Part shown: in pieces, positions 1-9,690 of the stretch
Layout: each line of letters opens with the position of its first letter
Numbering within the stretch: position 1 is the stretch's first letter
From: Cryomorpha ignava
Lineage (GTDB): Bacteria > Bacteroidota > Bacteroidia > Flavobacteriales_D > Cryomorphaceae
NCBI RefSeq assembly: GCF_010686655.1
Contig: NZ_JAAGVY010000002.1
Coordinates: 124,001 to 188,000, forward strand
Reading direction: 5' to 3'
DNA length: 64,000 nucleotides
The notes under the pieces: model-generated
What the model was told of the DNA's origin: nothing
Seen by the model: only the letters and a program-made list of their open reading frames with translations
The model's database searches: none
Program-made: the position numbers and the translations under genes

Positions 1-2
1 AA

Positions 3-428
3 AAAGTTGGCTATTATGTTCCTTTTCCTGTAAAGTATGGCCATGAAGAGAAAGACCTTGGAATTCGAATGCTGGATGAAGGGTATGAAATATGGATGCT
101 TCCGGGAGTACATGTATGGCATGATTACACTCCCATAGAGAGGAATATGACTGATCAAAATCGTGGTTTCATTATAAATGATTTGGTGTATAAATTTAGA
201 AGAGTGCCGTTGCTATATCTTCCTCCTGTTTTAGGCTTGAGTATTTATCGCACCTTAAGAAATAAAGTACGCTCGGGATTTAATGGCCGGCAACACGTTT
301 TAGATTTTTTGAAGTTAATACCTTCGCAACTCAAATATGTGAACCGCGTAAAGATTAGTACGTATAATGATTACAGGGTACTTTCTAAATCTTATCTGGA
401 GTATAAATTTAAAAACAGACAAGAGTAA
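3..428 (+). CDS. Glycosyltransferase family 2, C-terminal part (cut by window edge)
   Basis: The reading frame is open from base 3, so the N-terminus lies outside the window. The visible part starts with a G-H-E-E-K-D-L-G pattern (around base 40), the acceptor/catalytic acidic ED-type motif of GT-A fold family 2 enzymes, followed by W-x-D-Y-T-P and a basic C-terminal tail of about 80 residues. It would add a sugar to a lipid-linked polysaccharide intermediate at the inner face of the membrane. The genes that follow are polysaccharide genes on the same strand. The 183-bp gap to the next gene holds nothing recognisable. The acceptor and the donor sugar cannot be read from the sequence. Confidence 0.75.
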   Translation, partial: KVGYYVPFPVKYGHEEKDLGIRMLDEGYEIWMLPGVHVWHDYTPIERNMTDQNRGFIINDLVYKFRRVPLLYLPPVLGLSIYRTLRNKVRSGFNGRQHVLDFLKLIPSQLKYVNRVKISTYNDYRVLSKSYLEYKFKNRQE

Positions 429-611
429 GCCTATACTAAAAGCGCATAGTCAACCTTTTAAGAAGGCAGTGAGAAAAAAAATTATGACTTATAAAAGCCA
501 CAAAATAATCTTGATAATTATCAATAAAGTGTTTATATCCTCGTCTTTTAGGTGCTATCTTGATCGCCGAAATCGGTTGTTATCCAGATTAACACACTGA
601 AGGGTTATTCT

Positions 612-1859
612 ATGAAAGTTCTTGTATCTCATCCTACGGGCAATGCAAATGTACGCGCAGTGATTGATGCTTTTAATCGCAGCGGCATCCTGTTTGAATT
701 TAATACCACAGTAGCTGTTAATCCGGAAGCTTCGTGGCTAAAGGTTTTACCTAAATCGCTACGAGATGAACTCTTGCGTCGAAAATATGATATCCACCGA
801 GACTTAATTGTTTCTTATCCTTTTCGAGAAATGGGAAGGTTGGGCTTCGGAAAGCTTGGATGGAAGAATTTTACTAAACATGAATATGGGAAATTTTCTG
901 TTGATGCGGTCTATAGGTCTTTAGATACTAGAGTGACAAAGAGAATAGAAGAGCTTGAAATTTCAAAAAAGCCTGACGCAGTATATACATACGAGGATGG
1001 GGCTTTAGCAACATTTAAAAAAGCCAGCCAGCTTAATATTAAGTGTATTTATGATTTACCAAAAGGGTATTGGCGAGCTGAAAGAGATCTATTGGGAAAA
1101 GAACGCGAAAAGCGACCTGAATGGGCCACCACACTAGCAGGTTTTAAAGATTCGGATCAAAAATTACGAAGAAAAGACCTTGAGCTGGAATATGCCCAAC
1201 ATATAATTGTCGCGAGCAGTTTTACAAAAAGTACACTTTCATACTATCCAGGAAACTTACCGCATATAACTGTAATACCCTATGGTTTCCCTCCGGTTAT
1301 TGAAGATCGCGAATACACATATACTAAAAATCGTAAGTTGAAACTACTTTTTGTGGGTAGTCTGTCGCAGCTGAAAGGTATTGCCAACGTGCTTGAGGCA
1401 GTTAATGTTCTTGGGAACCAAGTAGAACTTACAATTGTAGGTCGGAAATCTACGGAGGCTTGCCTTCCTTTGAATGTGGGTTTAAGTGAGCATCGATATA
1501 TTTCCAGTTTGCCGCATCAGGAAGTTCTACGCGAGATGAGCAATCATGATGTTTTTGTTTTCCCATCACTTTTTGAAGGTTTCGGTATGGTGGTTACCGA
1601 AGCTATGTCGCAGGGAACTCCGGTAATAACGACGAATAGAACTTGTGGAGCTGATGTAATATCTCATAATGAAAATGGATGGATTGTAGAAGCGAGCTCA
1701 ACAAGTGCAATAGTAAGTCAAATTAAATTAATTTTGGAAAGCCCTTATTTAATTGAGAAGGTGGGAAGAGCGGCAATGGATAAAGCGCGAACCAGACCAT
1801 GGGCCCAATATGGAATTGAGCTTGTTGAAGTAATTAGCAGTATTTGTAAAGACAGATAA
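612..1859 (+). CDS. Glycosyltransferase family 4 (GT-B fold)
   Basis: A 415-residue protein, a normal length for GT4. The C-terminal Rossmann half begins at LLFVGSLSQLKGI (about residue 243) and carries the nucleotide-sugar site LFEGFGMVVTEA (about residues 317-330), the E-x7-E signature of the family. There is no signal peptide or membrane segment, so it should act in the cytoplasm at the membrane on undecaprenyl-linked sugars. The ATG at 612 is the first plausible start. It lies 2 bases upstream of the next gene, so it is part of a polysaccharide operon. The specific sugar linkage is not predictable. Confidence 0.85.
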   Translation: MKVLVSHPTGNANVRAVIDAFNRSGILFEFNTTVAVNPEASWLKVLPKSLRDELLRRKYDIHRDLIVSYPFREMGRLGFGKLGWKNFTKHEYGKFSVDAVYRSLDTRVTKRIEELEISKKPDAVYTYEDGALATFKKASQLNIKCIYDLPKGYWRAERDLLGKEREKRPEWATTLAGFKDSDQKLRRKDLELEYAQHIIVASSFTKSTLSYYPGNLPHITVIPYGFPPVIEDREYTYTKNRKLKLLFVGSLSQLKGIANVLEAVNVLGNQVELTIVGRKSTEACLPLNVGLSEHRYISSLPHQEVLREMSNHDVFVFPSLFEGFGMVVTEAMSQGTPVITTNRTCGADVISHNENGWIVEASSTSAIVSQIKLILESPYLIEKVGRAAMDKARTRPWAQYGIELVEVISSICKDR

Positions 1860-1861
1860 AA

Positions 1862-3262
1862 TTGGAAACCACTTTAAAAAATAATGGCTCTAATCAACCA
1901 ATACTTCTCGAGTATCAAAAGAGAATAGAAAAATCGGAGGCGAGAAGACAATTTGTAGTTAAAGGAATTTGGCTTTATTTCATTTTACTTATTTTCGAAG
2001 GAGCTCTAAGAAAATGGGTGCTTCCCTCTTTAGCCACTCCTTTGCTAATTGTGAGAGACCCTGTCGCAATTGGTTTATTACTGTATGCTTGGTACTATGA
2101 TTTCTTTCCTAAATCGATTTTTATTGTTTGGATAACCATAATAACCTTGGTTTCAGCCTTTGCATCTTTGTTTATTGGACATGGTAATATATTTGTCACC
2201 TTGTACGGAGCGCGCATTCTACTGATCCATTTTCCTTTTATTTTCCTAGTTGGATCTATCCTTAATAAAAATGATGTTATAAGAATTGGTAAGGCGCTGC
2301 TGTGGATTTCTATCCCAATGGCAGTGCTCATTGTACTGCAGTTTTATAGTCCGCAATCAGCTTGGGTTAATACCGGTGTGGGTGGAGATATGGATTCAGG
2401 TTTCGGAGGAGCAATGGGTTATTTCCGACCCCCGGGCACTTTTTCTTTTAATAATGGAACATCTGCATTCTTTCGCATGGCTGCGGCGTTCATATTTTAT
2501 TTTTGGCTTAGACCGGGAAATATTCGTAAGGTCGTTTTAATCGCTGCAACTGTAGGTCTCATTCTTGCTATTCCTTTTTCAATTAGTAGAGCGCTCACAT
2601 TTTCGGTGGTGGTCATGATCGTTTTTGTTTTATTGACTCTTTCAAGAAATCCAAAATATCTTGGTAAAATTCTCGGGGGTATTATTGGAATTAGCATTTT
2701 GGTGATTTTGCTTATGCAAACAGGTTTTCTAGATACTCCAATGGAAGTGTTTTTGAACCGTTTTGAGCAGGCGGCAAAATCAGAAGGTGGAGTGGAAGGG
2801 ACACTGGGAGAAAGATATTTGGGTGGTATGTATAATGCTATTGTTGGAAGTGGTAATGAACCATTTTTTGGTAAAGGATTAGGGATGGGAACTAATGCAG
2901 GAAGTGTAATGCTTGGTGCAGGTGAGAGAACGTTTTTGATATCAGAAGGTGAATGGGGAAGGCTAGTGGGCGAAATGGGAGCACTCTTGGGTATTAGTGT
3001 AATCGCTATACGCTTGATAATTAGTGTAAAACTCACTTTGGCAAGCTATTTTAAAATTCCAGATGGTGAGGTACTTCCTTGGATGTTACTTAGTTATGTA
3101 TTATTGATCTTCCCACAGGGCGCTTGGGCCCAACCAACTACCCTGGGATTTAGCACCCTTGTTACCGGTCTCTTAATCGCATCATTTAACGAAGCGCCCG
3201 AACCTAAATTGGATTCTACGGGTATAACTGAAGAAAGTGACAAAAAACCAACGCGGGCGTGA
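1862..3262 (+). CDS. O-antigen polymerase/ligase-like membrane protein
   Basis: A 466-residue polytopic membrane protein with roughly 10-12 hydrophobic segments. A large loop between about residues 290 and 350 (R-F-E-Q-A-A-K... G-E-R-Y-L-G-G) resembles the periplasmic loop of Wzy/WaaL-type (Wzy_C) proteins. Such proteins polymerise repeat units or ligate the glycan to its acceptor at the periplasmic face. The start is a TTG two bases after the previous stop; no ATG lies closer. The last codons overlap the next gene's GTG start (GTGA). The basic N-terminus (R-I-E-K-S-E-A-R-R) fits a cytoplasmic start. Polymerase versus ligase cannot be decided here. Confidence 0.7.
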   Translation: METTLKNNGSNQPILLEYQKRIEKSEARRQFVVKGIWLYFILLIFEGALRKWVLPSLATPLLIVRDPVAIGLLLYAWYYDFFPKSIFIVWITIITLVSAFASLFIGHGNIFVTLYGARILLIHFPFIFLVGSILNKNDVIRIGKALLWISIPMAVLIVLQFYSPQSAWVNTGVGGDMDSGFGGAMGYFRPPGTFSFNNGTSAFFRMAAAFIFYFWLRPGNIRKVVLIAATVGLILAIPFSISRALTFSVVVMIVFVLLTLSRNPKYLGKILGGIIGISILVILLMQTGFLDTPMEVFLNRFEQAAKSEGGVEGTLGERYLGGMYNAIVGSGNEPFFGKGLGMGTNAGSVMLGAGERTFLISEGEWGRLVGEMGALLGISVIAIRLIISVKLTLASYFKIPDGEVLPWMLLSYVLLIFPQGAWAQPTTLGFSTLVTGLLIASFNEAPEPKLDSTGITEESDKKPTRA

Positions 3263-4329
3263 GCAATAAAAATAACATATTAATTTATCGGCTTGGAAGC
3301 CTCGGAGATACAGTGATAGCCCTGCCGATATTTCACAAAATTCTGGAGATTTATCCCGACGTAGAAAATATTACACTGCTAACCAATAAACCGGTTGCTT
3401 CTAAAGCAGCACCGCTGGAAGCTGTTTTGGGCAGTGGACTTTTCTTTAACGAGGTGCTTTCATATCCCGTAGGTACGCGAAACCCGCTAGTTCTTGCCAG
3501 ATTAATAGCAGAAATCAGAAAAAGGAAGATCCATACTGTTATCAATATCACCGCGTTGCGCTCGCCCGAAGCAGATAAGCGCGATAAAGTATTCTTTAAA
3601 GCGGCTGGCGTAAAAAAGCTAATAGGATTTGATAACGCACCCGAAGATTACAAAGTTCAAACAGATCCTGAAACAGGATTTTTTGAATGGGAAACAGCAA
3701 GGCTTGCACGCAAAATTCGCGAGCTGGGTTCATTAGATTTTAACCTGGATAAAAACTGGGACTTAAAACTAACCAATGCTGAAATCTCCCGGTCAGACGA
3801 GCTTTTAAACTCAATTCCCTCTGAAACATCTTTTATTGCCATGAATGTAGGTACCAAAATGGAAATAAAAGACTGGGGAATTGATAATTGGGTACAGCTC
3901 GTAAAATCCTTGAGGCTGCGTTTCTCTAAATTTACTCTTGTATTAATTGGTGTAGATGAAGAGTCGCCATTGGCGGAAGCCTGCCTTAAAGCATGGGCTG
4001 GCGAAGGATTAAACCTTTGCGGAAAATCTTCTCCGCGCGTCTCAGCTGCCATTTTGAAAAAAGCTAGTTTATTTATAGGCCACGATAGCGGCCCAATGCA
4101 TCTTGCCGCTTGTATGGGAACACCGTGTGTGGCAGTGTTTTCATGCATTAACCAGCCTCGACAATGGTATCCGCGAGGCGATAGAAATAAGCTTATCTTT
4201 CCCAAAACTGATTGTGCTCAAAGTCCACAAAAAAAATGTGTCAACAATGAAAAATGTGTTCTCACTATAAAACCCGCCGAGGTGCAAAGCGCAGTGCTTG
4301 ACATTTTGGGTAAAAAACAGCTCGCATGA
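3259..4329 (+). CDS. Glycosyltransferase family 9 (heptosyltransferase-like)
   Basis: A 356-residue protein of GT9. The N-terminal RLGSLGDTVIALPIFHKI pattern is the family's G-x-x-G-D loop. The C-terminal GHDSGPMHLAACMGTP (around residue 275) is the ADP-sugar binding D-S-G-x-x-H motif. GT9 enzymes such as WaaC/WaaF transfer heptoses from ADP-heptose to LPS core, but relatives in Bacteroidota polysaccharide loci can use other donors. A Cys-rich stretch near the C-terminus (D-C-A-Q-S-P-Q-K-K-C-V) may bind metal or form disulfides. The GTG start overlaps the previous stop and its own TGA overlaps the next ATG, so the genes are translationally coupled. Confidence 0.85.
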   Translation: MSNKNNILIYRLGSLGDTVIALPIFHKILEIYPDVENITLLTNKPVASKAAPLEAVLGSGLFFNEVLSYPVGTRNPLVLARLIAEIRKRKIHTVINITALRSPEADKRDKVFFKAAGVKKLIGFDNAPEDYKVQTDPETGFFEWETARLARKIRELGSLDFNLDKNWDLKLTNAEISRSDELLNSIPSETSFIAMNVGTKMEIKDWGIDNWVQLVKSLRLRFSKFTLVLIGVDEESPLAEACLKAWAGEGLNLCGKSSPRVSAAILKKASLFIGHDSGPMHLAACMGTPCVAVFSCINQPRQWYPRGDRNKLIFPKTDCAQSPQKKCVNNEKCVLTIKPAEVQSAVLDILGKKQLA

Positions 4330-5540
4330 AAATTTTGCGTGTAATAGCGAGTATGGATCCTAAATCTGGAGGTCCTTGCCAGGGAATTCGGAATACCACT
4401 GAAGCGCTTTCTTTACTTGGAGTTCAAAATGAGGTGGTTTGTGTAGATGCTCCTGATTCTCCATATTTAGGAAATGATTCTTTTCCCATCCACGCTCTGG
4501 GGCCGGCTAATAACTTTTGGGCTTATTCTGCTAAATTATTTCCCTGGCTGATTAATAATATTGGTCGGTTTGATTCCGTGATTGTTCACGGTTTATGGCT
4601 GTATCCGTCTCATGCAGTTAAAAATGCAATGAAAGAACTGTCAAAATCACCGACTGCAAAAAGCATTCCCTGGTTTATAATGCCTCATGGCATGTTAGAT
4701 CCCTATTTTCAAAACACTCCGGATAGAAAAATCAAGGCTATTCGCAATAAGTATTACTGGAAGATTATTGAAAACAAAGTAGTTGAGTCTGCAACTGGTC
4801 TGTTATTCACTTGCGAAGAAGAACTTTTATTGGCAAAAAAACCGTTTGAACCTTATAAGCCAAAAGCCGAATTAAATGTAGGATATGGTATTCAGTCACC
4901 ACCTGATTATTCTCCTGAAATGTCTACGGCCTTCTATGAGCAATGCGAACTGAATAGTGATGAGAAATATTTGCTTTTTTTAAGCCGTATACATCCCAAA
5001 AAGGGAATTGATAACTTAATTAGGGCCTATCAAAAATTGATTGAAAGCGAAGGAAATCAGCCCATTCCTCTTTTGGTTATTGCCGGACCGGGTTTAGAAA
5101 CTTCTTTCGGAGAAGAAATGCGTGCGTTGTCAGAAAGTGATGAGATGTCAAAAAATCGTATTTCCTTTCCAGGAATGTTGCACGGAAAAGCAAAGTGGGG
5201 AGCTTTTTATGGATGCGAAGCCTTTGTTCTCCCGAGTCACCAAGAGAATTTTGGAATTGCTGTAGCTGAAGCATTGGCGTGCGCTAAACCGGTTTTGATA
5301 TCTGATAAGATTAACATTTGGAGAGAAATTACTGAAGGCAAAGGAGGGTTGGTTGAAAGTGATACGGAATCAGGTACCTTTGCACTTTTAAAAAATTGGG
5401 TAAATCTTTCTTTAACTGATAAAAGTGCACTTTCTACAAATGCTTTTTCTACTTATCACCGCTTTTTTAAAATAAATAACAATATTCAAACTTTGGTTAA
5501 AACCCTTGAAGAGTATATTTCAGTAGAAAAACAATCATGA
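4326..5540 (+). CDS. Glycosyltransferase family 4
   Basis: A 404-residue GT-B enzyme. The N-terminal P-K-S-G-G-P motif (about residues 11-18) is typical of GT4 donor/acceptor sites. The C-terminal half shows LFLSRIHPKKGIDNLI and the E-x7-E region QENFGIAVAEALAC (about residues 304-317). It overlaps the upstream GT9 gene by four bases (ATGA) and ends three bases before the acetyltransferase ATG. It is predicted to extend a lipid-linked oligosaccharide in the cytoplasm. Donor and linkage are unknown. Confidence 0.85.
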   Translation: MKILRVIASMDPKSGGPCQGIRNTTEALSLLGVQNEVVCVDAPDSPYLGNDSFPIHALGPANNFWAYSAKLFPWLINNIGRFDSVIVHGLWLYPSHAVKNAMKELSKSPTAKSIPWFIMPHGMLDPYFQNTPDRKIKAIRNKYYWKIIENKVVESATGLLFTCEEELLLAKKPFEPYKPKAELNVGYGIQSPPDYSPEMSTAFYEQCELNSDEKYLLFLSRIHPKKGIDNLIRAYQKLIESEGNQPIPLLVIAGPGLETSFGEEMRALSESDEMSKNRISFPGMLHGKAKWGAFYGCEAFVLPSHQENFGIAVAEALACAKPVLISDKINIWREITEGKGGLVESDTESGTFALLKNWVNLSLTDKSALSTNAFSTYHRFFKINNNIQTLVKTLEEYISVEKQS

Positions 5541-5543
5541 TTG

Positions 5544-6113
5544 ATGCATAACGTTGATACACATACCGGTCCATCCTTTTCCTTTCAAAATAGATTGGCG
5601 CGTATGATATGGAATGTGTTCTATGTAATTTTTATTCGGTATTCGCCTAACCTCCTTCATGGATGGCGTGTACATTGGCTGCGTGTGTTCGGTGCTAAAA
5701 TCGGCAAAGGGGTACACGTTTATCCGAAAGTAACTGTTTGGGCTCCTTGGAATGTTGAAATAGCCGATTACAGCGGAATAGGAAATGGTGTTAAATTGTA
5801 TTCTCAAGGCAAAATCTTTATTGGTCGTAAGGTGGTAATTTCTCAAGGTGCTCATATTTGTGCGGGAACGCACGACTACACCAATCCGGGATTCCCATTA
5901 ATTTCAAAACCCATTTCTATTGCCGATTTTGCCTGGGTAGCCGCCGAGGCATTTGTGCATCCCGGAGTTAATATTGCGGAAGGATGCGTAATTGGGGCAC
6001 GCTCTGTGGTGACGAATGATATGCCCGCATGGACAATTTGTTCCGGATTTCCGTGTAAACCTTTACGCGAAAGAATCAAACAGGAAGAAATAGAAACATT
6101 TAAGAACCATTAA
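5544..6113 (+). CDS. WcaF-like hexapeptide-repeat acyltransferase
   Basis: A protein of about 189 residues with left-handed beta-helix hexapeptide repeats from about residue 45 to 165 (for example VHVYPKVTVWAP, IGARSVVTNDMP). The order of elements, including the A-G-T-H-D-Y loop with the likely catalytic His and the closing G-F-P-C-K-P-L, matches colanic-acid-type WcaF O-acetyltransferases. It would acetylate a sugar of the repeat unit using acetyl-CoA. I chose the ATG at 5544 over the TTG at 5541; both sit just after the previous stop. A short N-terminal hydrophobic patch could attach it to the membrane. Confidence 0.8.
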   Translation: MHNVDTHTGPSFSFQNRLARMIWNVFYVIFIRYSPNLLHGWRVHWLRVFGAKIGKGVHVYPKVTVWAPWNVEIADYSGIGNGVKLYSQGKIFIGRKVVISQGAHICAGTHDYTNPGFPLISKPISIADFAWVAAEAFVHPGVNIAEGCVIGARSVVTNDMPAWTICSGFPCKPLRERIKQEEIETFKNH

Positions 6114-6131
6114 AGGAACTTTTCTCTAAAC

Positions 6132-6986
6132 ATGCTCGATCTCACAATTGCTATACCTGTTAAAAATGAAGAGAAAAATCTCGGTGGTTGCCTGGAAGCT
6201 ATTGGTAGGGGATTGGTGCGAAAAATTGTAATTATCGACTCCGGAAGTACAGACAATACCAAAGCTATTGCAAAAGAGTTTGGGGCAGATGTACTTGATT
6301 TTTACTGGGACGGAAAATTTCCCAAAAAGCGTAACTGGTTTTTGAGAAATCATACTCCAAAAACAACATGGGTACTTTTTCTCGATGCCGATGAATATCT
6401 GACTGCTGATTTTAAAGCAGATTTAAAAGATGCCCTCACGGCAAATTCTGATAAAAATGGGATTTATGGTTTTTGGCTCAATTATTCAATTTACTTTCTC
6501 GGTAAAAAGTTAAAAGGCGGATATCCGCTTACCAAACTCGCGCTATTTAGAGTGGGAGCGGGTGAGTATGAGAAAATTGATGAAAATCAATGGAGTAAGA
6601 TGGATATGGAGATTCATGAACATCCTATTTTAAAAGGTAAAATCTCCAATATTAAAAGTAAAATAGACCACCGCGATTTTAGAGGGATTGACAGCTATGT
6701 GGATAAGCATAATCAATATGCAGCATGGGAAGCAGCCAGATTTTCACAAATTTTGAATGACGCTGATTTGAGTAACCAATTTACATGGAAACAGCGTATA
6801 AAGTACCGGATGATTCATTCGATTTGGATTGGTCCGTTATTTTTTATTGGAAGTTATATATTTATGGGTGGTTTCAGAGATGGATCGCGTGGATTTGCCT
6901 TCGCTATTCTAAAAATGTCTTATTTTACGCAGATTTACTGTCGTCTCAGAGAATTGAAACAAAAAGAAGAAAATAGATTAATTTAA
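6132..6986 (+). CDS. Glycosyltransferase family 2, WaaE/KdtX-like
   Basis: A 284-residue GT-A enzyme. It begins LTIAIPVKNEEKNLGGCL, the first nucleotide-binding strand, and has the metal-binding D-x-D within LFLDADEYL (about residue 85). A C-terminal hydrophobic segment (I-G-P-L-F-F-I-G-S-Y-I-F) may anchor it to the membrane. The length and the P-K-K-R-N-W block fit the WaaE/KdtX subgroup, which adds glucose to LPS core in Gram-negatives. In this locus it more likely builds the exopolysaccharide repeat. It lies 18 bp after the acetyltransferase and 9 bp before the next glycosyltransferase. Confidence 0.8.
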   Translation: MLDLTIAIPVKNEEKNLGGCLEAIGRGLVRKIVIIDSGSTDNTKAIAKEFGADVLDFYWDGKFPKKRNWFLRNHTPKTTWVLFLDADEYLTADFKADLKDALTANSDKNGIYGFWLNYSIYFLGKKLKGGYPLTKLALFRVGAGEYEKIDENQWSKMDMEIHEHPILKGKISNIKSKIDHRDFRGIDSYVDKHNQYAAWEAARFSQILNDADLSNQFTWKQRIKYRMIHSIWIGPLFFIGSYIFMGGFRDGSRGFAFAILKMSYFTQIYCRLRELKQKEENRLI

Positions 6987-6995
6987 CCAAAACCA

Positions 6996-7970
6996 ATGAT
7001 CGGAGTTGTTATTATAACGTACAATAATGAAAAGCATATAATAGATGCTTTTCAATCTGTTGTAGATCAGGAATTCACAGATTGGATCTGTGTGATGATC
7101 GATAATGGGAGTACGGATTCAACTTTTGAAATCATGCAGCGTTTAGTTGCCGGCGACCCTCGCTTTTCTGCCTTCAAAAAAACAAATGAGGGCCCCGCAG
7201 CCGGGAGAAATTTGGGTTTCTCTAAGCTTCCTGATCATATTGATTATGTCCATTTTCTTGACGGCGACGATATGCTCCACCCATCATATCTCTCTACAAT
7301 GGTTGAATATTTAGATACACATTTGAATGTTGGGCTGGTTGCTTGCCAGTTTGAAGAAATTGATAACGATGGAAATTACCTGGGAAAAGGTCATCGAAGT
7401 AGATTTTCTCCTTCCTCCTTTTTTGGTTTTCCGCGCGATCTACCTTTAAAAATAGTTAAAACACCATTTGTAGCTTTCTTTGCAAGCACTGGAGCTGGGC
7501 CATTTGGTACTTATAGAAGATCTGTTTTTGTAAAGACAAATGGATACGAACTCAAATCTCATGAAGACACCGATATGTTTTGTAAGATGAGTTTGCTTGC
7601 TGAGGTACATTATTTACCTAAATATCTCTACACAAAAAGACAAACATTAAACAATCTGGCACATGCCCCGGCTTATCGTTCTACCCATGGGTTTTTTAGA
7701 CGTAAGTGGGACTTTTACCAAACCGATAATCCTACGCTAAATCTTTTAATTGATAGAAGTATTCGTTATTATTATATCAAACATGTACCATTGCGCCATT
7801 TTAAGGTGTCAGTGAAAGCATTTAAACAATTTACTAGAAATAAGAAATTCAACTCCCTTTCGTGGTCCATGCGTTGTTTTAAAAATGGTGTAATGGAATT
7901 GCTTTTTAAGAAGTCGTATAAACGCATAATTAATAAACGAAAGTCACTTCAGTCCCAGCGAGTGCAATAG
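6996..7970 (+). CDS. Glycosyltransferase family 2
   Basis: A 324-residue GT-A fold protein starting MIGVVIITYNNEKHI, with D-N-G-S-T-D-S-T (about residues 37-44) for donor binding and the D-x-D motif in HFLDGDDML (about residues 86-94). An E-D-T-D-M-F acidic motif follows at about residue 190. The C-terminal 80 residues are very basic, suggesting membrane-surface association. It follows the previous gene by 9 bp in the same operon. The acceptor and sugar are not predictable. Confidence 0.82.
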   Translation: MIGVVIITYNNEKHIIDAFQSVVDQEFTDWICVMIDNGSTDSTFEIMQRLVAGDPRFSAFKKTNEGPAAGRNLGFSKLPDHIDYVHFLDGDDMLHPSYLSTMVEYLDTHLNVGLVACQFEEIDNDGNYLGKGHRSRFSPSSFFGFPRDLPLKIVKTPFVAFFASTGAGPFGTYRRSVFVKTNGYELKSHEDTDMFCKMSLLAEVHYLPKYLYTKRQTLNNLAHAPAYRSTHGFFRRKWDFYQTDNPTLNLLIDRSIRYYYIKHVPLRHFKVSVKAFKQFTRNKKFNSLSWSMRCFKNGVMELLFKKSYKRIINKRKSLQSQRVQ

Positions 7971-8002
7971 CTGCGCTGAATCCAAAAAACACATTTTACT
8001 AA

Positions 8003-9247
8003 TTGAGAAAGCGCGTTTTATTGCTTGGTTACAATTTTTTTCCTGAGCCAACCGGAATTGGGAAATATAGCGGCGAAATGATTGAATGGCTCGCTAATAG
8101 TGGTTGCGAATGCACTGTACTCACCACTTACCCATATTATCCTTATTGGAAGGTGCAGGAACCTTATAGAAAAAACAGATTTTGGTATAAAATTGAAAAG
8201 CAGAATTTTGATTCTGGTGGAAGTATTAAAATTATCAGATGCCCCATATACGTCCCCTCAAACCCTTCGGGATTAAAACGTATTGTTCTTGATTTTACAT
8301 TTCTTTTTACTTCTGCATTTCCTTTAGTTTATCTCCTTTTTAAAAAAAAGAAAGATTTGGTAATGGCCGTGGCACCTTCATTTTTAATAGGGCTTCCGGC
8401 TGTATTGTATAAATTTTTTAAGCGTTCAAAATTTATCTACCATATTCAAGATATGCAAATAGAAGCCGCACGCGACCTCGGTATGATAAAATCCAAATTT
8501 CTAATCAAGACCTTATTCGGAATAGAGAATTTTATTTTTAGAAAGGCAGATATAATTAGCAGTATTTCTGACGGAATGACGCTGAAGCTGCGGCATAAGA
8601 GTAATCGCGAAATATATTTCTTTCCCAACTGGGCTGATATCAAAACATTTCATCCTATTCATAATAAGACCGAAATCAAAAAGGAGTATGGCTTTGAGGA
8701 CAAAGATGAAATTGTTTTATATTCAGGAGCTATAGGTCAGAAGCAAGGCCTCGATGCAATTTTGTCGGCTGCTGATTTTCTGCGTGAAGAGGCAGATATT
8801 AAATTTATAATTTGCGGACAGGGGCCTTATAAGTCGGCGCTCGAAAAAACGGCATCAGAACTTAAGCTTAATAATACTTTCTTTTTTCCACTTCAGCCAT
8901 TAGAAAAGTTTAATGATTTTTTGAATCTTGCAGATGTGCACCTGGTCATTCAGAAAGCCGACGCCAGCGATTTGATGATGCCATCAAAGCTTACCTCAAT
9001 TCTTGCTGTTGGTGGGCTTGCCTTAATTACAGCAAATGAAAATTCAGGGCTCCATTCAATTGTAAAAAATCATGGAGTGGGGATGGTAGTTCCAGCAGAA
9101 AATCAAGAAGCATTAAACCTCTCTATCCGGATGGCATTGCGCGAAAAAGAAAAAAACCGCCTAATCAGAGAAAAAGCGAGAAGCTATGCCGAGCAATTCC
9201 TCGATAAAAATGAGATAATGAGCAGGTTTAAAGGTGATATGCTCTGA
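8003..9247 (+). CDS. WcaI-like glycosyltransferase family 4
   Basis: A 414-residue protein beginning RKRVLLLGYNFFPEPTGIGK, the N-terminus typical of the colanic-acid WcaI group. The C-terminal half has VLYSGAIGQKQGLDAIL and then D-V-H-L-V-I-Q-K-A-D-A in place of the standard E-x7-E, as WcaI relatives show. A hydrophobic segment at about residues 95-115 may contact the membrane. The start is a TTG; no ATG occurs before conserved sequence begins. It ends the polysaccharide run, 567 bp before the initiating transferase gene. Confidence 0.8.
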   Translation: MRKRVLLLGYNFFPEPTGIGKYSGEMIEWLANSGCECTVLTTYPYYPYWKVQEPYRKNRFWYKIEKQNFDSGGSIKIIRCPIYVPSNPSGLKRIVLDFTFLFTSAFPLVYLLFKKKKDLVMAVAPSFLIGLPAVLYKFFKRSKFIYHIQDMQIEAARDLGMIKSKFLIKTLFGIENFIFRKADIISSISDGMTLKLRHKSNREIYFFPNWADIKTFHPIHNKTEIKKEYGFEDKDEIVLYSGAIGQKQGLDAILSAADFLREEADIKFIICGQGPYKSALEKTASELKLNNTFFFPLQPLEKFNDFLNLADVHLVIQKADASDLMMPSKLTSILAVGGLALITANENSGLHSIVKNHGVGMVVPAENQEALNLSIRMALREKEKNRLIREKARSYAEQFLDKNEIMSRFKGDML

Positions 9248-9604
9248 ATGTGATCATATTTATCTAAAATAATGCAACATGAACTTCTTTGCGCTGTTTC
9301 AGAATTAAATAGTTTAGAATTGGGGAATGCTGAGAACTCTGAAGTGTGGAATTTATCCTACAATTAACTTAGTTTGTCGACGGATCATGCTTTTCTATCC
9401 TAATGGGTTGGTGAAAAAATATTTCGTTAACAAAGATTTATAGGCAGTTAATACTCAATATTTCAGCGTTTTATGAGCCTCAAGTATAATCAAACGCAGG
9501 CATGCTTTTCCTTTTAAAATTATTTGGGCAAGCTTTTTGGCAAGTTGTTGTGACGAATTACAAATTCATGTTTCAAAAAAAAATTACAAGTTTTATGAAA
9601 TATA

Positions 9605-9636
9605 TTGGACAATATGGGTATTTTGTCTTATATTTG
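9605..9636 (+). promoter_or_regulatory. Bacteroidota-type promoter for the initiating sugar transferase
   Basis: TTG at 9605-9607 and TATATTTG at 9629-9636 are separated by 21 bases, matching the Bacteroidota sigma consensus of TTTG then TAnnTTTG. Transcription would start near 9643, giving a leader of about 170 nucleotides. Confidence 0.55.
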
Positions 9637-9690
9637 TCCCTGTTCGTCGAAAGATTCAATTTGAAATAATAAAAACGAAACAGTAACAAT

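Noticed and set aside
367-600. 77-residue open frame after the first glycosyltransferase
   Set aside because: It overlaps the end of the real gene out of frame, is Lys/Ile-rich by base composition, and has no motif.
9248-9600. Search for a hidden gene or tRNA in the gap after the polysaccharide run
   Set aside because: Both strands have frequent stops and no cloverleaf or protein motif was visible.
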